NCBI GenBank assembly: GCA_900546325.1
Contig: URCR01000012.1
Location: 1-64,000 of the forward strand
DNA length: 64,000 bases
From: an uncultured Lachnospiraceae bacterium
GTDB taxonomy: Bacteria; Bacillota; Clostridia; Lachnospirales; Lachnospiraceae
Direction: 5' to 3'
Both the position numbers and the translations under genes were made by a program. Positions 25,305 to 34,552 of the stretch are shown here, in pieces. The notes beneath the pieces were generated by a model. That model searched no databases, was not told the origin of the DNA, and saw only the letters and a list, made by a program, of their open reading frames with translations. Every line of letters begins with the position of its first letter. Position 1 is the stretch's first letter.

Positions 25305-26327
25305 TTGTCCAGAAATATATATGGACTTGATCTTGGCAGTTACGAGATCAAAGTATATGATAAAAAGCAGAAAGCAATCTGGCGTGAGAAAAATGCAATT
25401 GCCTTTGCAAATGAAAAAGAAATTTTTGCTGTCGGAGATGAAGCATATGAGATGTACGGAAAGACTCCGGACTCTATCCGCGTTGTGTTTCCGATGAAGG
25501 AAGGTGTGATCTCGCGCATCACCGACATGCAGTATTTATTGCAGAATTTATTAAAAAAAGGACGGCAGTTCGCCAATGGCTCTGAATATGTGATTGCGGT
25601 TCCGACCGATGTGACCGAACTTGAGAAACGGGCATTCTGCGATCTTGTCCTTCACTCAACTGCAAAGGCGAGGTCTGTCCGAGTCATTGCACGAGGCATT
25701 GCGGATGCAGTTGGTGCCGGAATTGCTGTGGAGCGGGAGCCGGGAATATTTCTAGTCAATTTCGGGGCATCTACGATGGAGCTGTCCATTCTTTCTTATG
25801 GCGGAATCGTGCTGAACCGCCTGCTCAAGATTGGCGGGACACATTTAGACCGTGAGATTATCAACCTGATAAAAAATCGTTACCAGGTGCTGATCTCTGA
25901 GCGGACTGCAGAATTTCTCCGGAAAGAAGCAGGGTTGTTTCCAAACAGGCAGGAATCTATTTATCAGATTCCATGTAAGAAAATGGGAACAGGTCTTCCG
26001 AAGTACAGAGAAATTCCGGGAACGCTGGTCAAAACGGCACTTCGGGAACCTCTGTCAGACTGTGTGAAAGAGATGACAGCACTTTTAAAAAGAACACCTC
26101 CGGAAGTGCGCCGGGCAATCGAGCAGAAGGGAATCTATCTGACCGGCGGAATGGCGTCGCTTTCGGGGATTGACAGGTATTTGTCACATGCCGGCGGATG
26201 GAAAGTAACTACTGTAGATCAGCCAGCGGTTTGTGCAGTGAGAGGACTTGAGAAAATCATACAGAATAAAAATCTTCATAAACTGACTTATGAGATGTCA
26301 GTGGAAAATGACAGGTGGATAAGATGA
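25305..26327 (+). CDS. mreB: Rod shape-determining protein MreB
   Basis: MreB is the actin-like protein that positions peptidoglycan synthesis along the side wall. The 340-residue sequence shows the phosphate-1 motif (YGLDLGSYEIKVYD), the VAVPTDVTELEKRA connect region, the phosphate-2 motif LVNFGASTMELSIL, and the adenosine motif LTGGMASLSGID. It diverges more than usual from classical MreB (FGAST in place of IGGGT), so it may be an MreB-like paralogue. The start is probably TTG 25305, with AGAGAGG upstream. Its stop overlaps the mreC start (ATGA). Confidence 0.88.
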   Translation: MSRNIYGLDLGSYEIKVYDKKQKAIWREKNAIAFANEKEIFAVGDEAYEMYGKTPDSIRVVFPMKEGVISRITDMQYLLQNLLKKGRQFANGSEYVIAVPTDVTELEKRAFCDLVLHSTAKARSVRVIARGIADAVGAGIAVEREPGIFLVNFGASTMELSILSYGGIVLNRLLKIGGTHLDREIINLIKNRYQVLISERTAEFLRKEAGLFPNRQESIYQIPCKKMGTGLPKYREIPGTLVKTALREPLSDCVKEMTALLKRTPPEVRRAIEQKGIYLTGGMASLSGIDRYLSHAGGWKVTTVDQPAVCAVRGLEKIIQNKNLHKLTYEMSVENDRWIR

Positions 26328-27196
26328 GAAAGAAAAAACAAAATACTCTGGCAAGTAAATATTGGCTTTTGATCCTTGCAGCGGTATGTCTGCTTTTCAT
26401 GGGAATTTCTTTGGTCTCCGATAAAATCAATGGTCCTTTGCGGACAATTGCCAATTATACGGTTGTTCCGATGCAGAAAGGAATTAATCAAATCGGGATG
26501 CTTCTGACAGATATCACAGATAATTTTGAAACGCTGCAGCTGACGAGAAAAGAAAAAGAAGCTCTCCAGGAGAAGGTGGATGAACTGACTTTGGAGAATA
26601 AGATGCTCCAGCAGGAAAAATATGAATTGGAGCGCCTGCAGGAATTATATAAACTGGATTCTAATTATGCAGATTATGAAAAAGTCGGGGCACATGTGAT
26701 CGGAAAGGATCCGGGAAACTGGTTTAGTACCTTCACAATCGACAAAGGGAGCGACGACGGCCTTGCGGTAGATATGAATGTGATCGCAGGTTCCGGGTTG
26801 GTCGGCATTATCACAGAGGTAGCTCCGGGGTGGTCGCGCGTCCGTTCGATCATTGATGATTCCAGCAATATCAGTGCAATGACGTTATCCACACTGGATA
26901 CATGTATTGTCAAAGGTGATTTGAAGCTGATGAATGACGGAAAAATCAAATTTGAACAGTTGGAAAATAATAAGAATGAGATTGCTGTCGGAGAAGAGAT
27001 CGTGACTTCACATATCAGTGATAAATATCTGCAGGGAATTACGATCGGTGTGATCAGCGACATCAAAGTAGATTCCAACAATCTGACGCGATCCGGATAT
27101 CTGACTCCGGTCGTGGATTTCAAGCATCTTCATGAGGTGCTTGTCATTACAACCTTGAAGGAAGATGTAACGAAAGAGGCAGAAGAAGCAAAGTAA
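26324..27196 (+). CDS. mreC: Rod shape-determining protein MreC
   Basis: The 290-residue protein has one N-terminal membrane helix (about 12-33), a coiled coil (about 65-105, rich in E, K and L) and a beta-rich extracytoplasmic domain with the family motif GSGLVGIITEVAPGWSRVRS. It links MreB to PBP2 outside the membrane. ATG 26324 overlaps the mreB stop and has AGGTGG in front. Confidence 0.93.
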   Translation: MRKKKQNTLASKYWLLILAAVCLLFMGISLVSDKINGPLRTIANYTVVPMQKGINQIGMLLTDITDNFETLQLTRKEKEALQEKVDELTLENKMLQQEKYELERLQELYKLDSNYADYEKVGAHVIGKDPGNWFSTFTIDKGSDDGLAVDMNVIAGSGLVGIITEVAPGWSRVRSIIDDSSNISAMTLSTLDTCIVKGDLKLMNDGKIKFEQLENNKNEIAVGEEIVTSHISDKYLQGITIGVISDIKVDSNNLTRSGYLTPVVDFKHLHEVLVITTLKEDVTKEAEEAK

Positions 27197-27210
27197 GGAG
27201 TGGATAGCTG

Positions 27211-27729
27211 ATGAAACGAAAAATAGTAACCGGATGTCTGATTTTCTTTTGTTTCCTGCTTCAGACAACAATCTTTCAGACACTTGCACTTGCTTCCATC
27301 GCACCGAACCTGATGATCATTCTCACATCGTCATTTGGATTTATGAGAGGGAAAAAATCGGGAATGTTTGTGGGATTTTTCTGCGGGCTGTTCATGGATG
27401 TTTTTTCCGGGAACCTGATCGGATTTTATGCACTGATCTATATGGTGATCGGATATCTGAATGGATTTTTCCGACGATTATTCTATGCGGAAGATATTAA
27501 ACTTCCGTTGATCTTGATTTCCGGCAGCGAATTTGTCTATGGAATTTTGATCTATCTTCTGCTGTTTCTGCTCAGAAGCCGGTTTGATTTTCCTTATTAT
27601 CTCGGAAATATCATTTTGCCGGAACTGATCTATACTATACTTGTGACATTAATACTGTATCCGGTCATTCTGATATTGAATCGGAGATTGGAAACAGAAG
27701 AAAAAAGGAGTGCTAGAAAATTTGTTTAA
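27211..27729 (+). CDS. mreD: Rod shape-determining protein MreD
   Basis: The 172-residue protein has five to six membrane helices and the family features PNLMIILTSSFGFMRGKKSG and FCGLFMDVFSGNLIGFYALIY. It works with MreC and the transpeptidase encoded next. Start ATG 27211 follows AAGGAGTGG. Its last codons overlap the start of the PBP2 gene. Confidence 0.9.
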   Translation: MKRKIVTGCLIFFCFLLQTTIFQTLALASIAPNLMIILTSSFGFMRGKKSGMFVGFFCGLFMDVFSGNLIGFYALIYMVIGYLNGFFRRLFYAEDIKLPLILISGSEFVYGILIYLLLFLLRSRFDFPYYLGNIILPELIYTILVTLILYPVILILNRRLETEEKRSARKFV

Positions 27730-30634
27730 TCGTATAAAAGAATGGATCATGGAAATTGTGAAATCCCGTCTGTTCGTAACGGTGATTGCCTTTTGTGTTC
27801 TGTTTGCAATTTTGATTCAGAGAGTTTTTTATCTCCAGATTGTAAAGGGACAGTATTATCTGGATAATTATAAGCTTCAGATCCGAAAGACAAGAGAAGT
27901 TCCGGGAACAAGAGGAAATATTTACGATCGGAATGGGGAACTGCTCGCTTACAACGAGCTGGCGTATTCTGTCACGATTGAGGACAACGGCGATTATTCT
28001 TCCATGACATTAAAAGAAAAAAATGAAATTGTGAATGAAACGATCGGAGAAGTGATTGACATTGTAGAGTCAAACGGCGATACGGTTATCAGTGACTTTG
28101 GAATTATTCTGAATGCTTCGGGAAATTACGAATTTGCAGCGCAGGATGAGACATCCCGGCTTAGATTTCTCGCGGATATTTACGGATATCAGACGATTGA
28201 TGAACTGACAGACAAAGAGGAAAATGCCAGTGCCGATGATATTATGAATTACTTGTGTGAAGATGAGCGTTATGGATATGGAATTGACCAATCCTCCATG
28301 GAAAAATCACGCATCTTAAAGATGGTCAATATCCGCTATGCGATCAGTCTCAACAGCTTCCAGAAATATATTCCGACAACAGTGGCATCGAACGTGAGCG
28401 ATGAGACAGTGGCCGAGATTATGGAAAATTCTGACAGACTGCAGGGTGTCAATATCGCAGAGGACTCCCTCAGACGCTATACAGACAGCGAATATTTTGC
28501 TTCGCTGATCGGATATACCGGAAAGATCTCTCAAGAAGAATACAATGAGAAAAAAGAGAGTTCCAAAGAATATACTTTGACTGACATTGTCGGGAAATCC
28601 GGACTGGAGCAGACAATGGACGAAGAGCTTCAGGGAACGAAAGGAAAAGAGATCGTCTACGTGGACAGTGTCGGAAATGTAATTGAGACGGAGAAAAAAT
28701 CTGAGGCAGTTGCCGGTAATGACCTCTATCTGACAATCGATAAAAATCTGCAGGAGGCGACATACAAGATCATCGAGGAAAAACTTGCAGGAATCCTTGT
28801 GTCGCGAATTCAAAATGTCATGAATTATGATCCGGCGACGGCGGAAGATTCCAGCAAGATCATCATCCCGATCGATGACGTCTACCACGCATTGTTTGCC
28901 AATGAAGTGATTGATACAGATCATTTTTCATCGGAGGATGCAAAAGAGACAGAAAAGAAAGTTGCATCGCTGGTGTCTGAAAAGAAAACTTCCTGCATTG
29001 CGGAAGTTATGGCACAGCTTCGAGATCCATCGGCGGATTCATACAAATCATTGTCAAAAGAAATGCAGGCTTACATGAACTATATTGCGGATGATCTTTT
29101 GATGGATCAATCAGGAATTCTGTCATCGGATGCCGTTGATACAAGTGATAAGACTTATATCGCATGGACAAAGGACGAAAGTATCAGTCTTTACGAATAT
29201 CTGAACTATGCCATATCAAAGAACTGGATAGATCTTTCGGGTATTCAGGGTCAGGAAGCTGATCAGGAAAAATATTCGGATCTCAATGAAATTTACGGAC
29301 AGATTTTAGCTTATCTGGAGCAGACACTTCCTTCTGACAGCGCGTTTGAAAAGATCGTTTACCGTTATATGATCAAAGGAAATGAGCTGAAAGGGAAGGA
29401 TATTTGCAGAATTTTATATGAGCAGAATGTGATTGCTTTCGATGAAGGACAGTACCAGGGACTGGAAAACGGACAGGTTGATCCATATACCTTCCTTGTC
29501 GGAAAGATCAGTTCCCTCGAAATTACGCCGGCGCAGCTTGCACTGGAGCCTTGTTCCGGTTCTGCTGTTGTGACAGATGTAAATACCGGGGAGGTGCTTG
29601 CGTGTGTATCTTATCCGGGCTATGATAATAACAGACTGGCAAATACAATGGATTCTGCTTACTATAATAAGCTTGCAAATGACCTTTCCAGTCCTTTTTA
29701 CAATACTGCAACACAGGAACGGACCGCGCCGGGATCTACTTATAAGATGCTGACATCGATTGCCGCTCTGACAGAAGGTATCATTACACCGACTGACGGT
29801 GTCGTGTGTGAGGGAGTGTTTGAAAAAGTATTCCCGAATCCAAAGTGCTGGATCGCACCGGGAGCTCATGGATGGCTCAATGTCACAGGCGCTCTTCAGC
29901 ATTCCTGCAATGTGTTCTATTATGAGATGGGATATGAACTGGGAGTGACCGAATCTTCGGAGGAAAAAGGAGAGGACGGCAAATCGTCAAAAACTTATTC
30001 CAGCGACCTTGGCATTGAGAAACTGACAAAATATGCAGAAATGTTTGGGTTAAATGAAAAGTCGGGATTAGAAATTCCGGAATCCAAACCACAGATTTCT
30101 GATACAGACTCTGTGCTTTCTGCCATCGGTCAGGGAACAAATAACTATACGACAAGCCAGCTCGCACGCTATGTGACAGCTGTCGCAAACCGTGGAAAAG
30201 TCTTTCAGCTTTCCCTTCTCGATAAGACGGTTGACCGGGAAGGAAATGTCGTAAACGATTATCAGCCGGAATTGAGAAATGAGATTACAGAAGTTGCAGA
30301 CAGCACATGGAATGCAGTACAGCAGGGAATGGAAGATATGGTGTCAACAACCGGAACATTCGATTCTCTTCGTCTGGCAGGCTTCCAGATGGCAGGAAAG
30401 ACCGGTACCGCCCAGCAGAGTGAGACACATCCGGATCACGCGTTGTTTGTCGGATATGCTCCGAGCGAGAACCCGGAGATTGCCGTGAGCGTAAGAATCG
30501 CCAATGGATATAACTCCAGCTACACTGCAGAGATCGGAAGAGATATTATAAAATACAAATATCATCTTGGAGATACAGAAGATATCGTCACAGGAAGTGC
30601 CAGTGCACTTGGTGTTGCCGGTGCCGGAGATTAA
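27722..30634 (+). CDS. mrdA: Penicillin-binding protein 2 (elongation transpeptidase)
   Basis: The protein of about 970 residues has an N-terminal membrane helix (about 12-35), the pedestal domain (RGNIYDRNGELLAYNELAYS), and a transpeptidase domain with the catalytic serine in APGSTYKM (about residue 672), the SxN motif in HSCNVFYYE and KTGTAQQS near 897. It cross-links peptidoglycan for side-wall growth. It is unusually long: roughly 280 residues (about 350-620) lie between the pedestal and transpeptidase domains. The start is uncertain: TTG 27722 has AAAGGAG 11 bases upstream; GTG 27710 and ATG 27749 are alternatives. Confidence 0.92.
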   Translation: MFNRIKEWIMEIVKSRLFVTVIAFCVLFAILIQRVFYLQIVKGQYYLDNYKLQIRKTREVPGTRGNIYDRNGELLAYNELAYSVTIEDNGDYSSMTLKEKNEIVNETIGEVIDIVESNGDTVISDFGIILNASGNYEFAAQDETSRLRFLADIYGYQTIDELTDKEENASADDIMNYLCEDERYGYGIDQSSMEKSRILKMVNIRYAISLNSFQKYIPTTVASNVSDETVAEIMENSDRLQGVNIAEDSLRRYTDSEYFASLIGYTGKISQEEYNEKKESSKEYTLTDIVGKSGLEQTMDEELQGTKGKEIVYVDSVGNVIETEKKSEAVAGNDLYLTIDKNLQEATYKIIEEKLAGILVSRIQNVMNYDPATAEDSSKIIIPIDDVYHALFANEVIDTDHFSSEDAKETEKKVASLVSEKKTSCIAEVMAQLRDPSADSYKSLSKEMQAYMNYIADDLLMDQSGILSSDAVDTSDKTYIAWTKDESISLYEYLNYAISKNWIDLSGIQGQEADQEKYSDLNEIYGQILAYLEQTLPSDSAFEKIVYRYMIKGNELKGKDICRILYEQNVIAFDEGQYQGLENGQVDPYTFLVGKISSLEITPAQLALEPCSGSAVVTDVNTGEVLACVSYPGYDNNRLANTMDSAYYNKLANDLSSPFYNTATQERTAPGSTYKMLTSIAALTEGIITPTDGVVCEGVFEKVFPNPKCWIAPGAHGWLNVTGALQHSCNVFYYEMGYELGVTESSEEKGEDGKSSKTYSSDLGIEKLTKYAEMFGLNEKSGLEIPESKPQISDTDSVLSAIGQGTNNYTTSQLARYVTAVANRGKVFQLSLLDKTVDREGNVVNDYQPELRNEITEVADSTWNAVQQGMEDMVSTTGTFDSLRLAGFQMAGKTGTAQQSETHPDHALFVGYAPSENPEIAVSVRIANGYNSSYTAEIGRDIIKYKYHLGDTEDIVTGSASALGVAGAGD

Positions 30635-30676
30635 AATACAAAAGGCGAAAAAAGAAATGAAATGGAGGAATTTTGT

Positions 30677-31465
30677 ATGGGTGAAGTAATTGTGATCACA
30701 TCTGGCAAAGGCGGTGTCGGGAAGACGACAACAACGGCAAATATCGGAGCCGGACTTGCACAGATTGGAAAAAAAGTCATTGTGATCGACACTGACCTTG
30801 GACTCCGCAACCTGGATGTCGTGTTAGGTCTTGAGAATCGGATCGTCTATAATCTGGTCGATGTCATCACGGGAAGCTGCAGGTTAAAGCAGGCGCTGAT
30901 CAAGGACAAGCGGTATCCGGAATTATACCTGCTTCCGTCGGCACAGACAAAAGATAAGTCAGCGATAACTCCGGAGCAGATGAAAAAGCTGACAGAAGAA
31001 CTAAGAGAACTGTTTGATTATATCATTCTTGACTGTCCGGCAGGAATTGAACAAGGATTTCAAAATGCGATCGCGGGGGCGGACCGCGCGGTTGTCGTCA
31101 CAACACCGGAAGTCTCCGCGATACGGGATGCCGACCGGATCATCGGTCTTTTGGAACAGGGAGGGATCAGCCAGTCGGAGCTGATCATCAACCGACTCCG
31201 GATGGATATGGTTAAAAGAGGTGAGATGATGTCTGTGGAAGATGTGACAGAAATCCTGGGAATCCGCCTGATCGGTGTCATTCCCGATGACGAGCAGGTT
31301 GTGATCGGGACAAACCAGGGAGAGCCGGTCATCAGTCTGACATCCAAAGCAGGAACGGCTTACAAAAATATCTGTAAAAGGCTTACCGGTGAGGAAGTCT
31401 CTTTCCCAAATTTTGAAAAGCAGGATAGATTTTTTTCAAGACTGACAAAAGTGTTCAAAAAATAG
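30677..31465 (+). CDS. minD: Septum site-determining ATPase MinD
   Basis: The 262-residue deviant Walker ATPase starts with EVIVITSGKGGVGKTTTTAN, has DTDLGLRNLDVVLGLE, the DCPAGIEQGFQNAI segment, and a C-terminal amphipathic helix (residues about 248-262) for membrane binding. It directs division-site placement with MinE. ATG 30677 is chosen because GGAGG lies 9 bases upstream; ATG 30662 would put that site inside the gene. Only 42 bp separate it from mrdA, so the minC usually found here is absent. Confidence 0.96.
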   Translation: MGEVIVITSGKGGVGKTTTTANIGAGLAQIGKKVIVIDTDLGLRNLDVVLGLENRIVYNLVDVITGSCRLKQALIKDKRYPELYLLPSAQTKDKSAITPEQMKKLTEELRELFDYIILDCPAGIEQGFQNAIAGADRAVVVTTPEVSAIRDADRIIGLLEQGGISQSELIINRLRMDMVKRGEMMSVEDVTEILGIRLIGVIPDDEQVVIGTNQGEPVISLTSKAGTAYKNICKRLTGEEVSFPNFEKQDRFFSRLTKVFKK

Positions 31466-31480
31466 CGGGGAGGGAATCAG

Positions 31481-31711
31481 ATGCAGAAATTTGGATGGAA
31501 AAAGAAACGAACTTCGGTAACGATTGCAAAAGAACGATTGCGGCTGATCTTGTCATCTGACCGAGTAAACAGTACTCCCGAACATGTGGAACGGATCGCA
31601 GAAGAATTATTTCTGACCGTTTCAAAATATATCGAAATTACGCCTGAAAACTTTACTGTTCAAATTACACAATCTGATATACATATTCAATTAGCAGGAG
31701 AGAAAAAGTGA
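31481..31711 (+). CDS. minE: Cell division topological specificity factor MinE
   Basis: The 76-residue protein has the MinE layout: an N-terminal basic, amphipathic segment and the MinD-contact helix (SVTIAKERLRLILSSDR), then the dimerising topological domain (LTVSKYIEITPENFTVQI). It stimulates MinD ATPase to drive its dynamic placement. Start ATG 31481 follows GGGGAGGGAATC. Its stop overlaps the GTG start of rodA. Confidence 0.93.
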   Translation: MQKFGWKKKRTSVTIAKERLRLILSSDRVNSTPEHVERIAEELFLTVSKYIEITPENFTVQITQSDIHIQLAGEKK

Positions 31712-32823
31712 AATTTTTAAAGCGATATCATTTGAAAAATTTTAATTTCATACTGGTAACCTTTGTCACAGCACTTTCGATTATCGGCATCATGGCAGTC
31801 GGAAGTGCACAGAAATCCGTGCAGGGAAAACAGATTTTCGGGGTGATCCTTGGTCTTTTCCTGATGTTTTGCATTTCTGTCATTGACTATCAGTGGATTT
31901 TGCGGTTTTACTGGCTTTTGTATGCTGTGAATCTGATCTTGCTTCTGCTTGTTCATTTTTTTGGAGCAGAGGCGAACAATGCGGTCAGATGGCTTGACTT
32001 TGGATTTATCAGATTTCAGCCTTCTGATCCGACCAAAATCCTGATGATTCTTTTCTTTGCCCAATTTCTATCAAAGCATAGAAAAAAACTGAATCATCCG
32101 GTCATAATCATCGAGGCGGTTGCCTTGATTCTTCCATCATTGTATCTGATCTATAAGCAGCCGAATCTGTCTACGACCATCTGCCTTGCGGCACTGTTTT
32201 GTGTTCTTTTGTATCTGGGCGGACTTAGCTATAAGTTTATCGGTACCGTACTGGCAGTTGTGATCCCGGTCTGTCTGATCTTTTTAAGTCTGGTCGTACA
32301 TTCCAATGTGCCGTTCTTAAAAGACTATCAGAGGCAGAGGATCCTTGCATGGCTGGAGCCGCAGAAGTATGCCTCCTCCACGGCATATCAGCAGATGAAT
32401 TCTATTATGGCGATCGGGTCAGGACAATTAAAAGGAAAGGGATATGATAACAATACAACGACATCTGTCAAAAATGGGAATTTTATTTCAGAACCTCAGA
32501 CGGATTTTATCTTTGCGATCATCGGGGAGGAACTTGGTTTTGTCGGATGCTGCATTGTGATTATTTTGTTATTGTTAATTATTGTCCAATGTATTATAAT
32601 CGGATTAAGAGCGCAGGATCTTGCAGGACAGATCATCTGCGGGGGTGTAGCCGCACTGATTGGTATACAGAGTTTTATCAACATCAGTGTGGCAACCGGG
32701 ATTTTTCCGAATACAGGCATTTCATTGCCTTTTGTGAGTTATGGACTTTCTTCCATAGTCAGCCTGTTCATCGGAATAGGGGTTGTATTAAATGTAGGAT
32801 TACAGCCGAAAAAATACCAATAG
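31708..32823 (+). CDS. rodA: RodA/FtsW family peptidoglycan polymerase
   Basis: The 371-residue protein has about ten membrane helices and SEDS family hallmarks: FGFIRFQPSDPTKILMILFFA, the loop SIMAIGSGQLKGKGYDNNTT and SFVSYGLSS near the C-terminus (here LPFVSYGLSSIVSLFIG). SEDS proteins polymerise lipid II; the position behind mrdA and mre genes indicates side-wall elongation (RodA). It starts at GTG 31708 inside the minE stop, with GCAGGAGAG upstream. Confidence 0.93.
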   Translation: MKFLKRYHLKNFNFILVTFVTALSIIGIMAVGSAQKSVQGKQIFGVILGLFLMFCISVIDYQWILRFYWLLYAVNLILLLLVHFFGAEANNAVRWLDFGFIRFQPSDPTKILMILFFAQFLSKHRKKLNHPVIIIEAVALILPSLYLIYKQPNLSTTICLAALFCVLLYLGGLSYKFIGTVLAVVIPVCLIFLSLVVHSNVPFLKDYQRQRILAWLEPQKYASSTAYQQMNSIMAIGSGQLKGKGYDNNTTTSVKNGNFISEPQTDFIFAIIGEELGFVGCCIVIILLLLIIVQCIIIGLRAQDLAGQIICGGVAALIGIQSFINISVATGIFPNTGISLPFVSYGLSSIVSLFIGIGVVLNVGLQPKKYQ

Positions 32824-32838
32824 GAGAGTGAGCACACG

Positions 32839-33234
32839 ATGAGAATAGGATTAATAGCACACGATGCTAAGAAGATGTTAATGCAGAATTTCTGCATTGC
32901 ATACCGAGGAATTTTAAGTAAACATGAATTATATGCAACGGGGACAACGGGACGTCTGATCGAAGAAGTGACAAATCTTTCGATTCACAAATATCTGGCA
33001 GGACCTTTGGGTGGTTCCCAGCAGATGGGAGCACAGATCGATCAGAATCAGATGGATGCAGTGATTTTTCTGCGGGATCCGCTGGCTCCGAAATCGAATG
33101 AACCGAATGTCAATGATGTTGTGCGCCTCTGTGATATGCATAATATTCCGATGGCAACAAATGTAGCAACTGCAGAAGTATTAATCTTAGCGATCGACAG
33201 AGGAGATTTAGAGTGGCGTGAGATGTACAGATAG
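32839..33234 (+). CDS. mgsA: Methylglyoxal synthase
   Basis: The 131-residue enzyme converts dihydroxyacetone phosphate to methylglyoxal and phosphate. It shows the family pattern IGLIAHDAKKMLM at the start, ATGTTGRLIEE, the GGSQQMGAQI phosphate-binding loop and the catalytic Asp region VIFLRDPLAPKSNEPNVNDV. It is the usual neighbour of rodA in Clostridia. The ATG follows AGGAGAGTGAGCACACG. Confidence 0.95.
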   Translation: MRIGLIAHDAKKMLMQNFCIAYRGILSKHELYATGTTGRLIEEVTNLSIHKYLAGPLGGSQQMGAQIDQNQMDAVIFLRDPLAPKSNEPNVNDVVRLCDMHNIPMATNVATAEVLILAIDRGDLEWREMYR

Positions 33235-34189
33235 AAGGAAGAACTTTTTCTTTGGAAGTTTCTTTTTGATTGTGATGTTTCTCATAGCAGGATGTTCCAA
33301 AAAGGAATCTGTTATTTCCTCCTATGAGAAATCTGCATACAACCGGGATTTATATCGCTCGGATCTGTATGCAGAAAACCTCTGCGTGGCGGAGGAAAAT
33401 ATAGAACTTGCAGGTTATACGACAGATCAGCAGTTACATGCCGCCGGACTGTTTGGAATGAACCAGAAACAGGTGCTGTATGCACAAAATCTTCATGAGA
33501 GACTTTATCCGGCAAGCACAACAAAGATACTGACTGCTTATGTTGCTTTGAAATATGGAAATCTGTCAGATGTTGTGACAGTGAGCCAAAGAGCAGTTAC
33601 ATTCGATGTAGATGCATCGGTCTGTGGATTGGAGGAAAATGACCAGATTACAATGGAAGCTCTCCTCTATGGACTTTTGCTTCATTCGGGAAATGACAAT
33701 GCGATTGCGATTGCAGAGCATATTTCCGGCAGTGTGGAAGCTTTTGTTGAGTTAATGAATGAAGAGGCGAGAAAACTCGGTGCAACAAACACACATTTTA
33801 CAAATCCACACGGACTGCATGAAGCAGAGCATTATACAACAGCATATGATTTGTACCTGATTTTTAATGAATGTCTGAAAAACGAGACGTTTCTGACGAT
33901 GATTTCACAGTCTTCCTATACTGCAACAGTACAAAACCCTGCTTCTGGGACAAGACAGCTTACATGGACACCGTCTCATTTTTATGCACAAGGACTTGCA
34001 GTACCTCCACAGAATGCGGTAATTATCGGGGGAAAGACAGGAACAGAAGATTTGGCTGGGTCTTGCCTGATTCTTTTTGAAAAGGATCTTGCGGGAAATC
34101 CCTATATTTCAATTGTGATGGGAGCACCTGACAAGACGGTTCTTTATAATGATATGACTTCGCTGATCTCAGCGATTCCGGCTTCTTAG
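33218..34189 (+). CDS. D-alanyl-D-alanine carboxypeptidase, S11 family lipoprotein
   Basis: The 323-residue protein has an N-terminal membrane signal ending in the lipobox LIAGC (Cys near residue 26), so it is likely lipid-anchored outside the cell. The penicillin-binding motifs are SxxK in PASTTKILTAY (about residue 95), SxN in HSGNDNAIAIAEH and KTG in GGKTGTEDLAGSC. It trims the terminal D-Ala from peptidoglycan stem peptides. It is shorter than typical DacA and lacks the C-terminal beta domain and amphipathic anchor. GTG 33218 overlaps the end of mgsA by 17 bases. Confidence 0.9.
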   Translation: MRCTDRRKNFFFGSFFLIVMFLIAGCSKKESVISSYEKSAYNRDLYRSDLYAENLCVAEENIELAGYTTDQQLHAAGLFGMNQKQVLYAQNLHERLYPASTTKILTAYVALKYGNLSDVVTVSQRAVTFDVDASVCGLEENDQITMEALLYGLLLHSGNDNAIAIAEHISGSVEAFVELMNEEARKLGATNTHFTNPHGLHEAEHYTTAYDLYLIFNECLKNETFLTMISQSSYTATVQNPASGTRQLTWTPSHFYAQGLAVPPQNAVIIGGKTGTEDLAGSCLILFEKDLAGNPYISIVMGAPDKTVLYNDMTSLISAIPAS

Positions 34190-34226
34190 TGTGCTGCTGC
34201 ATGTCTGGTGCGGCAGCACACTTTTT
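34189..34226 (+). terminator. Strong terminator ending the cell-shape operon
   Basis: GTGTGCTGCTGC (34189-34200) pairs with GCGGCAGCACAC (34210-34221) over a nine-base loop, with one G-T pair, then TTTTT. It follows the carboxypeptidase stop at once. Confidence 0.85.
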
Positions 34227-34272
34227 CAAATTTAGGTATGCACGGTTACATGTACAGATGTTCCATGTAATT

Positions 34273-34479
34273 TTAAGATTCTGAAATCGCATTGATTCTT
34301 CCGAAGAGACTGATCAGGTAAAGTCCGCAAAGGCCGATGACTGTGTAGATGATGCGTGACATCCAGGATAAGTCTCCGAGCAGAAAGGCAACGAGATCGA
34401 ATTTAAAAATACCGACAAGCAGCCAGTTGACGGCACCTATGATTACAAGTGTCAATGCTGTATTATCAAACCATTTCAT
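34273..34479 (-). CDS. DUF378 family small membrane protein
   Basis: The 68-residue protein has two membrane helices (about 8-30 with ALTLVIIGAVNWLLVGIF, and about 42-60) and fits DUF378, a widespread family of unknown function. ATG 34479 is chosen because AAAAAGGAGGAATTCAC precedes it on the minus strand; a longer open frame to 34542 lacks such a site. It stands alone, convergent to the shape operon and divergent from the radical SAM gene. Confidence 0.8.
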   Translation of the reverse strand: MKWFDNTALTLVIIGAVNWLLVGIFKFDLVAFLLGDLSWMSRIIYTVIGLCGLYLISLFGRINAISES

Positions 34480-34552
34480 GTGAATTCCTCCTTTTTCTAA
34501 GATAATAATAGAATTGCCATGAAATGAAAATTTATACGTCAAAGGAAAAACT

